Shown here: in pieces, positions 30,801 to 40,800 of the stretch
Numbering within the stretch: position 1 is the stretch's first letter
Layout of the letters: the number at the start of each line of letters is the position of its first letter
Source: JAJDYQ01 sp963662865
Lineage (GTDB): Bacteria > Pseudomonadota > Gammaproteobacteria > JAJDYQ01
Direction of reading: 5' to 3'
Assembly: GCA_963662865.1 (NCBI GenBank)
Contig: OY759969.1
Location: forward strand, 992,001-1,056,000
DNA: 64,000 nt
Program-made: the position numbers and the translations under genes
The notes under the pieces: model-generated
Seen by the model: the letters and a program-made list of their open reading frames with translations, nothing else
Told to the model about the DNA's origin: nothing
Databases searched by the model: none

Positions 30801-33800
30801 TCGCCGTGAACTCCAGGCTGTCCGGATTCAGCGTCAGGTCGGTGCCGGTGTGACCCGTGACCGTCACCGTGACATTGGCCGTCGGGGCGGTGGCCAGGGA
30901 TACCGGGTAACCGACACTGGCACCTTCAGTGACCGTCAGGGTCGGCGGCAGCACGATGGTCGGTTGTTCCATGATGGTGAAGGCCAGGCTGCCCGTGCCG
31001 GCGGCACCGCCGCCCAGGCCGCTGCCGGAGCTGCTGTCCAGGGTGCCCAGGGCGATGGTGATGGTCTCGCCGGTGTCGGATGTGCCGTCAACCTGCACGG
31101 CCAGGGCCAGGGTGGCGGTGGCCGCAGCCGGGCCGGTAAATGTCACCATGCCGGCGGTGGCGCTGTTCGGGATGTCGTAGGCGATGTTGTCCGCCGGGAT
31201 GCCGGTCAGGGTGTAGTCCGTGCCCCGTGTCGCATTGCCGCCCAGGGTCAGCGGCACGGCCAGGCTTTCGCCGGCGACCAGGGCGCGGTCCAGGGTGACC
31301 GTGAGGTTGCGGGTGACGCCCTCACTGATATTGCCCGCCGTGCCCGTCAGGGTCACCGTGGTGGCGTCGTCGTCGCTCACCCCGACCATGGCCGAGGACG
31401 ACATACTGACGGTGTAACCGGTGCCGTCCGCTATGGTTACCGTGATGGTGCCGTTGGTCTCGTCGGTGCTGTCGGTCTGTGTGGGGATTTCAACGGTGGC
31501 CGTGGTGGCTCCGGACAGGGTGACCATGTTATCGCCTTCGTCGCCTGCATCCAGATAATCACCGGCGGCGGCGTCCGCTACGGTCAGGTCAATCATCAGG
31601 GCGCTGCCCGGAACTCGATTGGCCGTCACGGTGAAGGTCGCGGAACTGCCTTCGGTGACGGCAGTTCCGCCGGTGATGCTGATGAGCAGCGGGTCTTCGA
31701 TGCTGAAGTCGTCCAGGCTGTCTGTGCCGCTGGCGCCGCCGTCCAGGCCGGTGCCGGAGTCGCCGTCCAGGGTACCCAGGCCGATGATGACTGTCTCGCC
31801 GCTGGCTTCAACATCGCTGTCGGGGGTCGCGCTCAGGGTCAGGGTGGCGCTGGTGGCCGATGGGCCGGTAAAGGTCACCATGCCTGTGGCGCTGTCCAGG
31901 CCGGTGTAGGCGACGCCGGTCGCCGCGGTGCCGGTGACGCTGTAGTCCGTGCCCGGTGTCGCCTCGCCCATGAAGGTCAGCGGCACCGGCAGTGCCTCGC
32001 CCTCGGCCAGGGCGCGGCCCAGGGTGACGGTGATTGCTTTGGCGGCGCCTTCCATGACGTTGCCTGCGGTTCCCGCCAGGGTCACTGTGGTGGCGTCGTC
32101 GTCGGTTACCGTCGCCGTCACTGAGACCGGGGCGAGTGCGTTGTATAGGGCATCGCCCGTGGAGTTGATGGCGTGGGTAATGGTCACTTGCTGATTGGCG
32201 GCGTCGGCGTTGTTATCCAGCCCGGCGACGGTGATGGTCTGGACCGTGTCCCAGTTGGTGGCGGTGAAGATCAGGCTGCCGCTGACTATGGCGGTGTCCG
32301 CCATGCCTGAGGTGGGCGTGATGGTGACGTTTGCGGTCGGTTGGGTGGCCAGCATCACGCCGTATTCGTCCGTGCCGCGGTCTTCGGTGAGCGTGGTGGC
32401 GTCGTCTGTCTCGGTGATGATCACGCCCGCCGTGTCGTCGTCGGTGATGGTGTAGGTGACGATGGTGGCGTCTGGGTCGAGAACGATGTCGCGGGGGGTT
32501 ACTGAGGACCGTTGCAAGGTCAGGGTCACGGTCTCGTCCAGCTCGTCCACTGTGTCGCCGTTTATCCGAATCTTGCGCTGAAAGCTGGCGAGATTGGAGG
32601 TAATAATAGCCACGTTATCTGCACCCGACGAGCACCTGGCTAAAGTTGCAGAGTTGTCGGTAATGGATGGTGCACTATTATCGGGTTGGGTGAACCGCCA
32701 GTCGGCACTGTCGCCACGGGTGGCGGTGCCACTCAGACATATCTCGAAACTGAGCCCCGTAGGATATGACGGGTCGATGGTTATCGTCACGGTCGCGCCG
32801 TCGGTAATGCCGGAATCGCCCTCGGCGGCCATGGTGCGGTCCAGGTTGATTGATAAGGTGTGGACGGTGGCATCGCCTACCATCACGTCGAAGGTATTGT
32901 CGCTGGCGTGCGGGTCGGCGCCGTCGTCGACATTGGTGGCCCGGCTGGCGAGGTCGAAGCCGTTGGCGCTGTCGTCGTTCGGGCCCAGCGCGATGGTGTA
33001 GGTCTCGGTGCCGCCGCCCTCGGCGGTGCCGTCGCGCGTCGTGGTCAGCACCAGGGTGGCGGTCTGGGCGCCCAGACCCGAAAAGCGTAGCTGTGGCATG
33101 GCCGTGGTTTGGGCCGACAGGGTCACGCCGGGATTGAGGCCGGCGCCGGTCGCGGGTGCCAGGCTCCAGTCGTCTGTGGTGACTCCGGTGCCGCCGATTG
33201 ACAGCGGCACGTCGATGATTTCGCCAGCCGCCAGTGCCCGACTCAGGGCGATGGTGAAACCCACTGTGCCGCCTTCTTCAATGGCGCCGGTGCCGGTGCG
33301 GGTCAGGGAGACGATGGCGGGGTCGTCGTCGGTGATGGTGTAGGTGACGCGGTTGGCGGTTGGGTCGAAAACGACGCTGGCGGGGGTGCCGCCAACCCGT
33401 TCCAAGTTCATTTGTATTGTCTCGTCGTCTTCATCGGATGTGTCGCCTCTGGCGCGGACCCTGAGTGTACGGCTGGGCCCGCTCGAAAAGAAGGTTGCTA
33501 GATTTATGGCTTGCCTTCCTAGAAAGTAAAAAGCTGACGTGGGGCTTTCGCTTGTGGCGATCAGGTAGTCTGAGTTGGCAACACCAAAACTACCAACAAT
33601 GTTCAAAAGGACAAACCCTGTCGCACCCGGCGGGTCGACGGTGAATGTTAATGTCGCACCGTCGCTGAAACCGGAATCGCCTTCGGCTCCCATTGCGGAG
33701 TCGATACTGAGCGACACGACGTGGGCGCCGTCGTCGTCATTGACCTGGACCGAGGCCGAATTCTGGGAAGGGGACACGACGTAGGCGGTGGTGTTGAGCA

Positions 33801-34797
33801 CGGTGACGGTGACCGGGCCGCTGCCTTCTGACGTGGTGTCGGCCACGGTCGGCACGGAGTAGATGGCGCTGCCGGAGGTCGGCACGGTTACTGTCTGGGT
33901 GCCCTCGTTGGTGGAGGCCACGAAGTCGCGGCTGCCCGAGGCGTCGGCGACAAACAGGCTGACCGTCAGGTTCGCGCTGGGCGCGGGTGTTGCGGTAATG
34001 GTGAAGCTGGCGGTGGCGCCTTCCGTCACCGGTGAGGTGCCGGCGGCGATGGTGATGACCGAAGTGGTTTGTGCCACTACAAAGATTGGAGACAGACCGA
34101 AGTAGCTTCTACTTACATTGCTCTCTGAGTTAGCGCTATCCAAACCATCAGCTGGCGACCCATATCTGATCTGCGTTGCGAGAGCCTGTCCCGATGGGCT
34201 AAACGCACGGCCGGAAAATGCGGTTCCATCGTCGCTGCTGCCGGTATAGGCAGTGCCGGTTTGGGAAGCTCCATTTTCGCTGCGTCCTGCTGCGCTATCC
34301 CACGAGCCGTCGTGGAAGTCGGTGTAATTATCGGCGACCCGGGCGCCGCCCAGCCAGTAGATGGGCACGCCGGTACCGGTGGTCATGGCATGGTCGCGGG
34401 CGTCCACCGCGGTGGTTGAGTAGAGGGCGCGGAAGGTCGCGCTGTAGGGCCGGATGGCTGTGTGGCCGGCTGCGACGCGATTCCGCACGTGGTTATCGTA
34501 GTCGCTGGTGTCTAACGCGGTCGCATTGCGTGTGGTGGATGAGATGAACAACAACCGGAAGCTTTCTCCGGCACCGATGGCCGACGGTTTCAGTGCCCAA
34601 TCCTGGGGGACGGTGTAGGAGCCGTCGGCATTGGCCGTCTGGGCGGCGGCTTCGCTGGCCAGTGCTGCCAGCAGCGGCAGGCCGAGCAGCACGGCGGCCA
34701 GGCCGCGGCGCAGGCCGGAAAGGCTAAAGCGGTTCAAGGCAGAGGCGAACCGATGGGATGCCGAGCGCCGCCCTGTGTCGATGGCGAGGCTCAACAT
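27820..34797 (-). CDS. giant Calx-beta-repeat protein with C-terminal outer-membrane beta-barrel (2,325 aa)
   Basis: Predicted cell-surface protein. Residues 1-52 are a long signal peptide (AAVLLGLPLLAALASEAAAQ). Residues ~55-245 form a separate domain (DWALKPSAIGAGESFRLLFI, VPIYWLGGARVADNYTDFHDGSWDS). Residues ~250-1920 are Calx-beta-like repeats, each with an acidic EG start (VTEGA, VAEANG), an NWDT/TVTV strand pair and a DDD turn at the end, typical of calcium-binding beta-sandwiches. Residues ~1950-2325 are a barrel with SVWGQASYSRYE, LPYIRHNVTQRLQ, LELGMRYDGGD and a final HGIGAQWKLHW with an aromatic end. The layout resembles an autotransporter with a passenger and a translocator. A 55-bp G/C homopolymer lies 14 bp upstream of the ATG. 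Adhesion is a likely role but not shown. Confidence 0.85.
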   Translation of the reverse strand: MLSLAIDTGRRSASHRFASALNRFSLSGLRRGLAAVLLGLPLLAALASEAAAQTANADGSYTVPQDWALKPSAIGAGESFRLLFISSTTRNATALDTSDYDNHVRNRVAAGHTAIRPYSATFRALYSTTAVDARDHAMTTGTGVPIYWLGGARVADNYTDFHDGSWDSAAGRSENGASQTGTAYTGSSDDGTAFSGRAFSPSGQALATQIRYGSPADGLDSANSESNVSRSYFGLSPIFVVAQTTSVITIAAGTSPVTEGATASFTITATPAPSANLTVSLFVADASGSRDFVASTNEGTQTVTVPTSGSAIYSVPTVADTTSEGSGPVTVTVLNTTAYVVSPSQNSASVQVNDDDGAHVVSLSIDSAMGAEGDSGFSDGATLTFTVDPPGATGFVLLNIVGSFGVANSDYLIATSESPTSAFYFLGRQAINLATFFSSGPSRTLRVRARGDTSDEDDETIQMNLERVGGTPASVVFDPTANRVTYTITDDDPAIVSLTRTGTGAIEEGGTVGFTIALSRALAAGEIIDVPLSIGGTGVTTDDWSLAPATGAGLNPGVTLSAQTTAMPQLRFSGLGAQTATLVLTTTRDGTAEGGGTETYTIALGPNDDSANGFDLASRATNVDDGADPHASDNTFDVMVGDATVHTLSINLDRTMAAEGDSGITDGATVTITIDPSYPTGLSFEICLSGTATRGDSADWRFTQPDNSAPSITDNSATLARCSSGADNVAIITSNLASFQRKIRINGDTVDELDETVTLTLQRSSVTPRDIVLDPDATIVTYTITDDDTAGVIITETDDATTLTEDRGTDEYGVMLATQPTANVTITPTSGMADTAIVSGSLIFTATNWDTVQTITVAGLDNNADAANQQVTITHAINSTGDALYNALAPVSVTATVTDDDATTVTLAGTAGNVMEGAAKAITVTLGRALAEGEALPVPLTFMGEATPGTDYSVTGTAATGVAYTGLDSATGMVTFTGPSATSATLTLSATPDSDVEASGETVIIGLGTLDGDSGTGLDGGASGTDSLDDFSIEDPLLISITGGTAVTEGSSATFTVTANRVPGSALMIDLTVADAAAGDYLDAGDEGDNMVTLSGATTATVEIPTQTDSTDETNGTITVTIADGTGYTVSMSSSAMVGVSDDDATTVTLTGTAGNISEGVTRNLTVTLDRALVAGESLAVPLTLGGNATRGTDYTLTGIPADNIAYDIPNSATAGMVTFTGPAAATATLALAVQVDGTSDTGETITIALGTLDSSSGSGLGGGAAGTGSLAFTIMEQPTIVLPPTLTVTEGASVGYPVSLATAPTANVTVTVTGHTGTDLTLNPDSLEFTATNWNMIQTFTVTAGQDADAVDDTATLTHTATGGNYNTLTAQITVNTRDDEEAGVTISETAITIAEGDEGTYTVVLDSQPASRVEITVTSGLTSAATVNPMILTFTMTNWDTAQTVTVTGVDDNRVNPVREATLSHRISSGGGDYPVADLNQDVTVTVTDNDEAGLSFSGETITLDEGATTNYTVALTTIPTGDVTVTVSGHSGTDLTPDETSLTFTMTDWDTAQTVTVTAAPDGDAANDTVSLTHTASGTTGYSAVTGAVTVTIDDDDTAAITISETAGSTTVLENGSEAGGTDTYTVVLATQPASGVEITVTSGLTSAATVSPLILTFTMTNWDMEQTVTVTGVDDNINNPGDARTATLSHRISSGDSGDYPTGGPPTPAAVTVTVTDDDAAPGVTLSTARITVAEANGMDSYTVVLNTPPSGDVEITASSNLESAATVNPLILTFTTVNWDTEQMVTVTGINDDDTGDREATIGHAITTGDGGNYPVADLNQDVTVTVTDDDATDTQEMQAAQAAWLPRFGLTAVEHMLGGLDYRLSVADQPGLSGNVSGLSAGRALHGAGNGTGTGYAADGFGQSDGGDGLGAGSVDRLLNLSRTLSLRDMLRGSRFVHRGGENGVSVWGQASYSRYEDGQDGVTVDGEVATGLLGVDRDNGRTLLGLALSYSDGDGDWSGTSEQGELSSQLTSLLPYIRHNVTQRLQVWAAASYGRGELEQTLEQTSATMSTKHDIEQRSASAGVRGTLLERPLEEGGLTLTLISDAALARIESDDADGVSGLTSNTKRFRMGLEWSWQLPQADGGRLIPELELGMRYDGGDTSDGLGVELGGGISWQLPSRGLTIDLRGRRLLDHEAAERREWGVSGSLRYDRQPGSAHGPSLSLRQEYGTAPASGGLDRLLSDSLSDALEEDSSQPGPASGRWSLEGEWGLALNDGATGIPYAGLSSSDAGHDLTLGWRLLSAPGTLDTELDIKALRRRDDEGRANHGIGAQWKLHW

Positions 34798-34808
34798 AAA
34801 TACCCCAT

Positions 34809-35315
<507 letters not shown>

Positions 35316-36059
35316 TCATCCCGCCAATGCCTGCAGGCGCTTTAAGTCTTGCCAGCTCTTGCGCTTTTCTCTGGGTGAGCGTAACAGGTAGGCCGGATGG
35401 TAGGTTACAATGACGGGAATGCTCGAATCGTAGTGATACCGGTTGCCCCGCATTTTTCCTATTGGCAGATCGATCTGTAAAAGATTCTGTGCCGCTACTT
35501 TGCCAACCGCAAAGATGACCTTTGGGCCAATGAGTGCGATTTGCCGTTGCAGATAAGGGGCGCAATGCAGTGCCTCATCATGTTGAGGATTACGATTACC
35601 CGGCGGCTGGCATTTAACGATATTTGCTATGTAAACTTCCTCTCGCTGCAAGCCGATTGCCTTGAGCATTTCATCAAGCAGCTTGCCTGCTCGCCCGACA
35701 AAAGGCTTGCCTTGAATGTCTTCATCGGCCCCGGGCGCCTCCCCTATCACCATTACCCGGGCGTTTTGGCTGCCGGTACCGAATACTGTTTGGGTGCGCC
35801 CCTCATGCAAGCCGCAGGCGGTACACTGTTGCACCTTTTTTTCCAGCGCTGTCCAGTCCAGGTGTGAGGGATTATCGGCAGGCGATTCTGACGATATGGT
35901 TTTGCTGTCAATCTGAGTCGCTTTTGGGGTAGAAATGGTCCTGTCCTGTTTTACAGGGTGGCGTCGCTCTGCAAATTCCGATGAGAAATCAACGGGCACC
36001 CAGACCGGGATACCCAGTGCTTTCAGATACTGCAACTGTTGGCGCGAGTCCATCGGCAT
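35316..36059 (-). CDS. family 4 uracil-DNA glycosylase (Fe-S)
   Basis: Removes uracil from DNA as the first step of base excision repair. 247 residues with an extended N-terminus (~1-70) and a core with VMVIGEAPGADED (motif A), FVGRAGKLLDEML, IVKCQPPGNRNP and a C-terminal VTYHPAYLLRSP (motif B). The four cysteines expected to bind a 4Fe-4S cluster are visible: CTAC, KCQPP and the Cys of HCAPYL. The ATG is 4 bp after the leuA stop, so the two may be cotranscribed. Confidence 0.93.
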   Translation of the reverse strand: MPMDSRQQLQYLKALGIPVWVPVDFSSEFAERRHPVKQDRTISTPKATQIDSKTISSESPADNPSHLDWTALEKKVQQCTACGLHEGRTQTVFGTGSQNARVMVIGEAPGADEDIQGKPFVGRAGKLLDEMLKAIGLQREEVYIANIVKCQPPGNRNPQHDEALHCAPYLQRQIALIGPKVIFAVGKVAAQNLLQIDLPIGKMRGNRYHYDSSIPVIVTYHPAYLLRSPREKRKSWQDLKRLQALAG

Positions 36060-36062
36060 GCG

Positions 36063-37613
36063 CTATACATCTCCCAGTTGAGGATGGGCCCTGTACGGTG
36101 CGACGCAAATAGTATTCAGCGCATTCAAGTAGGCTTTGACTGACGCGACCACAATATCGGTATCTGCTCCCTGCCCATTGACTATACGGCCGTCTCCGGC
36201 GAGCCTTACTGTCACTTCGCCCTGGGAATCCGTACCGCTGGTAATGCTGTTGACGGAATATAACTGTAAGTCGGTATCTGACTTGACAATGGATTCTATG
36301 GCCTTGAAAGCGGCGTCAACCGGGCCGCTGCCCGCGGCGCATCCCTGCCGCTCATCGCCATCTATTGCAATGGTCACGGTCGCATCCGGGATTTCACCGG
36401 TTTCAGAACAAACCTTCAACCACAACAGCTTGTATTTCTCGTCCATATTCGAACCGAAGGTTTCTGAAACCAATGCCTGTAGATCCTCATCAAAGATCTC
36501 ATGTTTTTTGTCGGCCAGTTCCTTAAAGCGGCTAAATACATTATTCAGCTCTTCTTCGGACTGAAAGTCTACGCCAAGCTCGACAAGGCGAGTTTTGAAG
36601 GCATTTCGCCCGGAATGCTTGCCCAATACAATTTTGTTGGTCGCCAAGCCAATATCCTGAGCACGCATGATTTCATATGTCTCACGGCTTTTAAGAACAC
36701 CGTCCTGATGAATTCCCGATTCATGTGCAAAGGCATTCGCACCGACAATCGCTTTGTTTGGCTGTACGGGAAATCCGGTAATCCCTGATACTAATCGGGA
36801 GCAGGTCATGATTTGTGTCGTATCCAACCCGACATCACACTCAAACATGTCCTGTCGAGTGCGAATCGCCATGACCACTTCCTCCAGAGAGGCGTTACCT
36901 GCGCGCTCTCCCAGCCCGTTGATCGTACATTCCACCTGTCTTGCTCCATACATCACCGCCGACAAGGAATTGGCCACGGCAAGCCCCAGGTCATTGTGAC
37001 AATGTACGGAAAATATCGCCTTATCCGCATTTGGAACACGTTCAATCAATTCGCCAAGCAAGGCGCCGAAACGATGTGGCAGATTATAACCAACTGTATC
37101 GGGTATATTGATGGTCGTCGCGCCCGCATCAATAACGGCCTCTGTTATCCGGCAAAGAAAATCTGTCTCCGAGCGTCCGGCATCCTCCGGCGAAAATTCA
37201 ATATTGTCAGTAAATTTTCCGGCAAATTTCACGGCGCGGACCGCCTGCTCCACGACCTGATCCGGTAACATACGCAATTTTTCCTTCATGTGTATCGGCG
37301 AGGTCGCAATGAATGTATGAATACGACCGGATGCCGCCGGTTTCAGCGCCTCGCCGACACGTTCAATGTCCGTGTCAATCGCTCTGGCTAATCCACAAAC
37401 AGTACTATCCTTGATGGTCTCTGCAACCGCCTTGACGGACTCAAAATCACCGGGGCTGGCAACAGGAAATCCGGCCTCGATAACGTCAACCTGCATTTTT
37501 TCCAGTGCCTTCGCAATACGGATCTTTTCATCGCGTGTCATGGAGGCGCCGGGGCTTTGCTCGCCGTCGCGTAAAGTGGTATCAAAAATAATTAGTTGGT
37601 CGCTTATAGGCAT
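36063..37613 (-). CDS. leuA: 2-isopropylmalate synthase
   Basis: First committed enzyme of leucine synthesis: condenses acetyl-CoA with 2-oxoisovalerate. 516 residues; TIM-barrel with DTTLRDGEQSPG near the start and metal ligands H204 and H206 in SVHCHNDLGLA, then NGLGERAGNASLEE and HESGIHQDG, and a C-terminal leucine-binding regulatory domain (about 390-516) ending in RAHPQLGDV. Ribosome binding site AGGAG. The upstream region has a promoter-like pair and a possible Leu-rich leader peptide. No other leu gene is adjacent. Confidence 0.97.
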   Translation of the reverse strand: MPISDQLIIFDTTLRDGEQSPGASMTRDEKIRIAKALEKMQVDVIEAGFPVASPGDFESVKAVAETIKDSTVCGLARAIDTDIERVGEALKPAASGRIHTFIATSPIHMKEKLRMLPDQVVEQAVRAVKFAGKFTDNIEFSPEDAGRSETDFLCRITEAVIDAGATTINIPDTVGYNLPHRFGALLGELIERVPNADKAIFSVHCHNDLGLAVANSLSAVMYGARQVECTINGLGERAGNASLEEVVMAIRTRQDMFECDVGLDTTQIMTCSRLVSGITGFPVQPNKAIVGANAFAHESGIHQDGVLKSRETYEIMRAQDIGLATNKIVLGKHSGRNAFKTRLVELGVDFQSEEELNNVFSRFKELADKKHEIFDEDLQALVSETFGSNMDEKYKLLWLKVCSETGEIPDATVTIAIDGDERQGCAAGSGPVDAAFKAIESIVKSDTDLQLYSVNSITSGTDSQGEVTVRLAGDGRIVNGQGADTDIVVASVKAYLNALNTICVAPYRAHPQLGDV

Positions 37614-37695
37614 GTCTGCTCTCCTGCTATTCCAGGATTAAAATAAAATTTTGTATTCAAGTACGTATTTCCTCGCCAGGATAACTTGATCTGCC

Positions 37696-37797
37696 TCACG
37701 GCAGTAGAAACAGCGAACGCAGCAGAAGAGGGGCACTGCCGACCGTTAAGCCGGTTGCCAATGAAAAATATGCGGGATTGCCAATAAACCTTTGCAT
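37696..37797 (-). CDS. possible leucine-rich leader peptide of leuA (33 aa)
   Basis: Minus-strand ATG 37797 to TGA 37696, 83 bp before leuA. The peptide starts MQRFIGNPAYF and ends SAPLLLRSLFLLP, with six Leu in the last ten residues, the signature of amino-acid operon attenuators. A short hairpin CTGCC/GGCAG overlaps the stop. No ribosome binding site is seen; transcription from the nearby promoter would start almost at the ATG, making it leaderless. No full terminator hairpin with a U-run was found before leuA. It could instead be a chance frame. Confidence 0.35.
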   Translation of the reverse strand: MQRFIGNPAYFSLATGLTVGSAPLLLRSLFLLP

Positions 37798-37803
37798 AGT
37801 GGA

Positions 37804-37832
37804 AATATAGCCGATATCTGCAAAATTGCCAA
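37804..37832 (-). promoter_or_regulatory. leuA: candidate sigma70 promoter for leuA
   Basis: Minus strand -35 TTGGCA (37827-37832), 17-bp spacer, -10 TATATT (37804-37809). It is the best match in the gap between leuA and the barrel gene and would give a ~180-nt leader containing the candidate peptide. Confidence 0.5.
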
Positions 37833-37878
37833 TACCGTGTAATGATTCAGTGCCTTTGGCCTGCGGCAACGCCGATCT

Positions 37879-40800
37879 TTACCAACGCAACTTCAGTTCT
37901 GCACCAATGCCGTGGTCCGCCTCGCCACTGTCGTCCTCTCGGCGCACCGCTTTGATATCCAGTTCTGTATGCGGCCCACCCAGCGCCGACAACAGACGCC
38001 AGCCCAGGGTCAGGTCACGGTCCGAACCGGACGACGACAGTCCCGCATACGGCACACCCGTGGCACCGTCGTCCAGGGCAAAGCCCCACTCACCTTCCAG
38101 ATTCCAGCGCCCTGACGCCGGACCGGGCTCCGACGAGTCCGGTTCCAATGAATCCGGCAGCGAATCCGACAGCAGTCTGCCCAGGCCACCCGAGGCCGAG
38201 GCGTTGCCATACTCCTGATGCAGACTCAGCGACGGGCCCTGCATCGAATCCGGTGTTGAACCCGGCCACAGGTCGTAGCGCAGCGAACCCGATACACCCC
38301 ATTCACGCCGCTCTGAATCCCCATGCCCCAGCAGGTGCCGGCCACGCAGGTCCAGCGTCAGCCCTCTGGACGGCAATTCCCAACTGATACCACTACCCAG
38401 TTCCATGCCCAGACCGTGGGTGACATCACCACCGTCATAGCGCACACCCAGTTGCAGTTCCGGAACCAGACGGCTACCGTCCGCCCGCAGATGCAGCCAG
38501 GACCATTCCAGTCCCAGGCGAAGACGCTGTGTGTCCGCGGCCACTCCCGATAGTTGCCCGGAATCATCTGATTCGGTACGCACCAGCGCCGCGTCCGAGG
38601 TCACTGTCAGCGTCAGACCGCTTTCCTCCGCGGGGCGATCCAGCAGCGTCCCGCGCAGACCTGCCAACGCCACCAACTGCTCAATGTCATGACCCGAGGA
38701 ATCCTGTGCCGTCGGACTCAGCCGCAGATTGCCGTAGCCATAACCCGCCGCGCCCCATGCCTGCAAGCGGTCCGTCACGTCGTGCCGGATGTACGGGGTC
38801 AGCGATGTCAGATGACTCGATACCTCGCCTGTACTCTGCTCGCCACGCCAGTCTCCTTCACCGTCGCTGTACGACAGCGCAACTCCCAGCAGCGTCCGAC
38901 CCATGTCTCTATCCATGCCCAGGACACCACTTGTGACCTCGCCATCCAGCGATACGCCTTCCTGCGCCCCCCGATAGCTCGTGTAGGACGACTGACCCCA
39001 CACCGATACCCCGTCTCCATCGCTGAATACAAAGCGGCTGCCCGACAACAGGTCACGCAACCGCAGCGAACCGCTGGTTGATCGGTCAAACAAGCCTTCA
39101 ATCGATAAAGGTCCCACCACCCCGCTATCAGTCGCATGACCCTGCCACCGGTAGTTCAGCCCCGAAAGGATATGCTCTACCGCCGTCAGGCCGAATCGGC
39201 TCAACCATAGCTCCTGCACTACTTCCAGCTCCGCCATACCATCGACCATATCGTCGTCCGTGGTGTTGACTGTTACTTCTCCTCGCACTGAACCGTAATC
39301 GCCACCGGAGGCCATGTGCATCAATATCGCACTGTCGTTGTTCCCGTCGTCGTCCTCGCCCGCATCCACTGTCACCGTCTGCACCGTGTTCCAGTTGTTC
39401 GTCGTGAACGCCAGACTGGTTTCTCCCAGCGTCAGGTCGGTGCCTCCATGGCCGCTGATTACTACCGTCACCGTGCCGCCCGTCGGCTCACTCGCCAGCA
39501 CCACCGTGTAACTGGCGCTGCCGCCCTCAGCGACCGTCAATGCGGTCGGCGTCAGCATCAGGCCCACCGTGTCGTTGTCCGTGGTGTTGACCGTTACCGT
39601 ACCCTCCACTGAATCGTAGCCTCCTCCGGTGGCCATGTGCATCAGGGACGCACTGTCGTTGACCGCATCGTCGTCCTCGTCCGCATCCACCATTACCATC
39701 TGTGCCGTGTTCCAGTTGTTCGTCGTGAACGTCAGGCTGGTTGCTCCCAGCGTCAGATCGGTGCCCCCATGACCCGTTATAGCAACCGTCACGCTCGCCG
39801 TCGGCTGTGTCACCAGCTCCACCGTGTAGCTGGCGCTGGCGCCCTCGGCTACCGCCAACATGGTCGGCGTCAGCACCAGGCTCGCCGTGTCGTTGTCTGT
39901 GGTGTTGACCGTTACCGTACTCTCCACTGAATCGTAGCCTCCTCCGGTGGCCATGTGCATCAGGGACGCACTGTCGTTGACCGCATCGGCGTCCTCGTCC
40001 GCATCCACTGTCACCGTCTGTGCCATGTTCCAGTTGTTCGTCGTGAACGTCAGGCTGGTTTCTCCCAACGTCAGGTCGGTGCCGTCCTGACCCGTTATAG
40101 CAACCGTCACGCTCGCCGTCGGCTGTGTCACCAGCGCTACCGTGTAGCTGGCGCGGGCACCCTCAACGACTGTCAACATGGTCGGCGTCAGCATCAGGCC
40201 CACCGTGTCGTTGTCCGTGATGGTGACTTGCACGTCACCGGTTACCATGCGGTAGTCTCCACCCGAGGCCATGTGTGTCAGTGTCACACTGTCGTTGCCG
40301 GCGTCATCGTCCGGCCTCGCCGTCACCATCACCATCTGCGCCGTACCCCAGTTAACCGTCGTGAAGGTCAGGCTGACCGGAGATGGTGTCAGATCGGTGC
40401 CGCTGTGACCGCTGATTGTGACCGTCACCGCGCCGCCTATCGGTTCACTCGCCAGCGCCACCGTGTAGTCGGTGCTGTCACCCTCGTCCACCGTCACTAT
40501 CTGGTTTGAGAACACCAGATCTGCATCGTCGTCGTCGGTCACCGTGACGGTAAACGATGCCGAGGTCAGGTCGCCCGCCGGGTAGGTGCCGCTGTCGCCG
40601 CGGCTGATGCGGTGGGTGAGGGTTGCCGTGCGACTGTCGCCGGGATTGTCGATGTCGTCGTCAACGCCGGTGACCGTCACGGTTTGCACCGTATTCCAGT
40701 TGCCTGATGTGAACGTCAGGGTGGTCGGGCTTGCCGTGGCCGCCTCTTCCATATTGGAAGTCACCATGATCTCTACATTGCCGGCCGGTTGTGTGTCCAG

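Noticed and set aside
28458..33343. Many long plus-strand frames (up to 480 codons) opposite the first giant gene
   Set aside because: They are antisense shadows caused by the biased, repetitive codons of the Calx-beta gene; rich in Arg/His/Val repeats and with no start signals.
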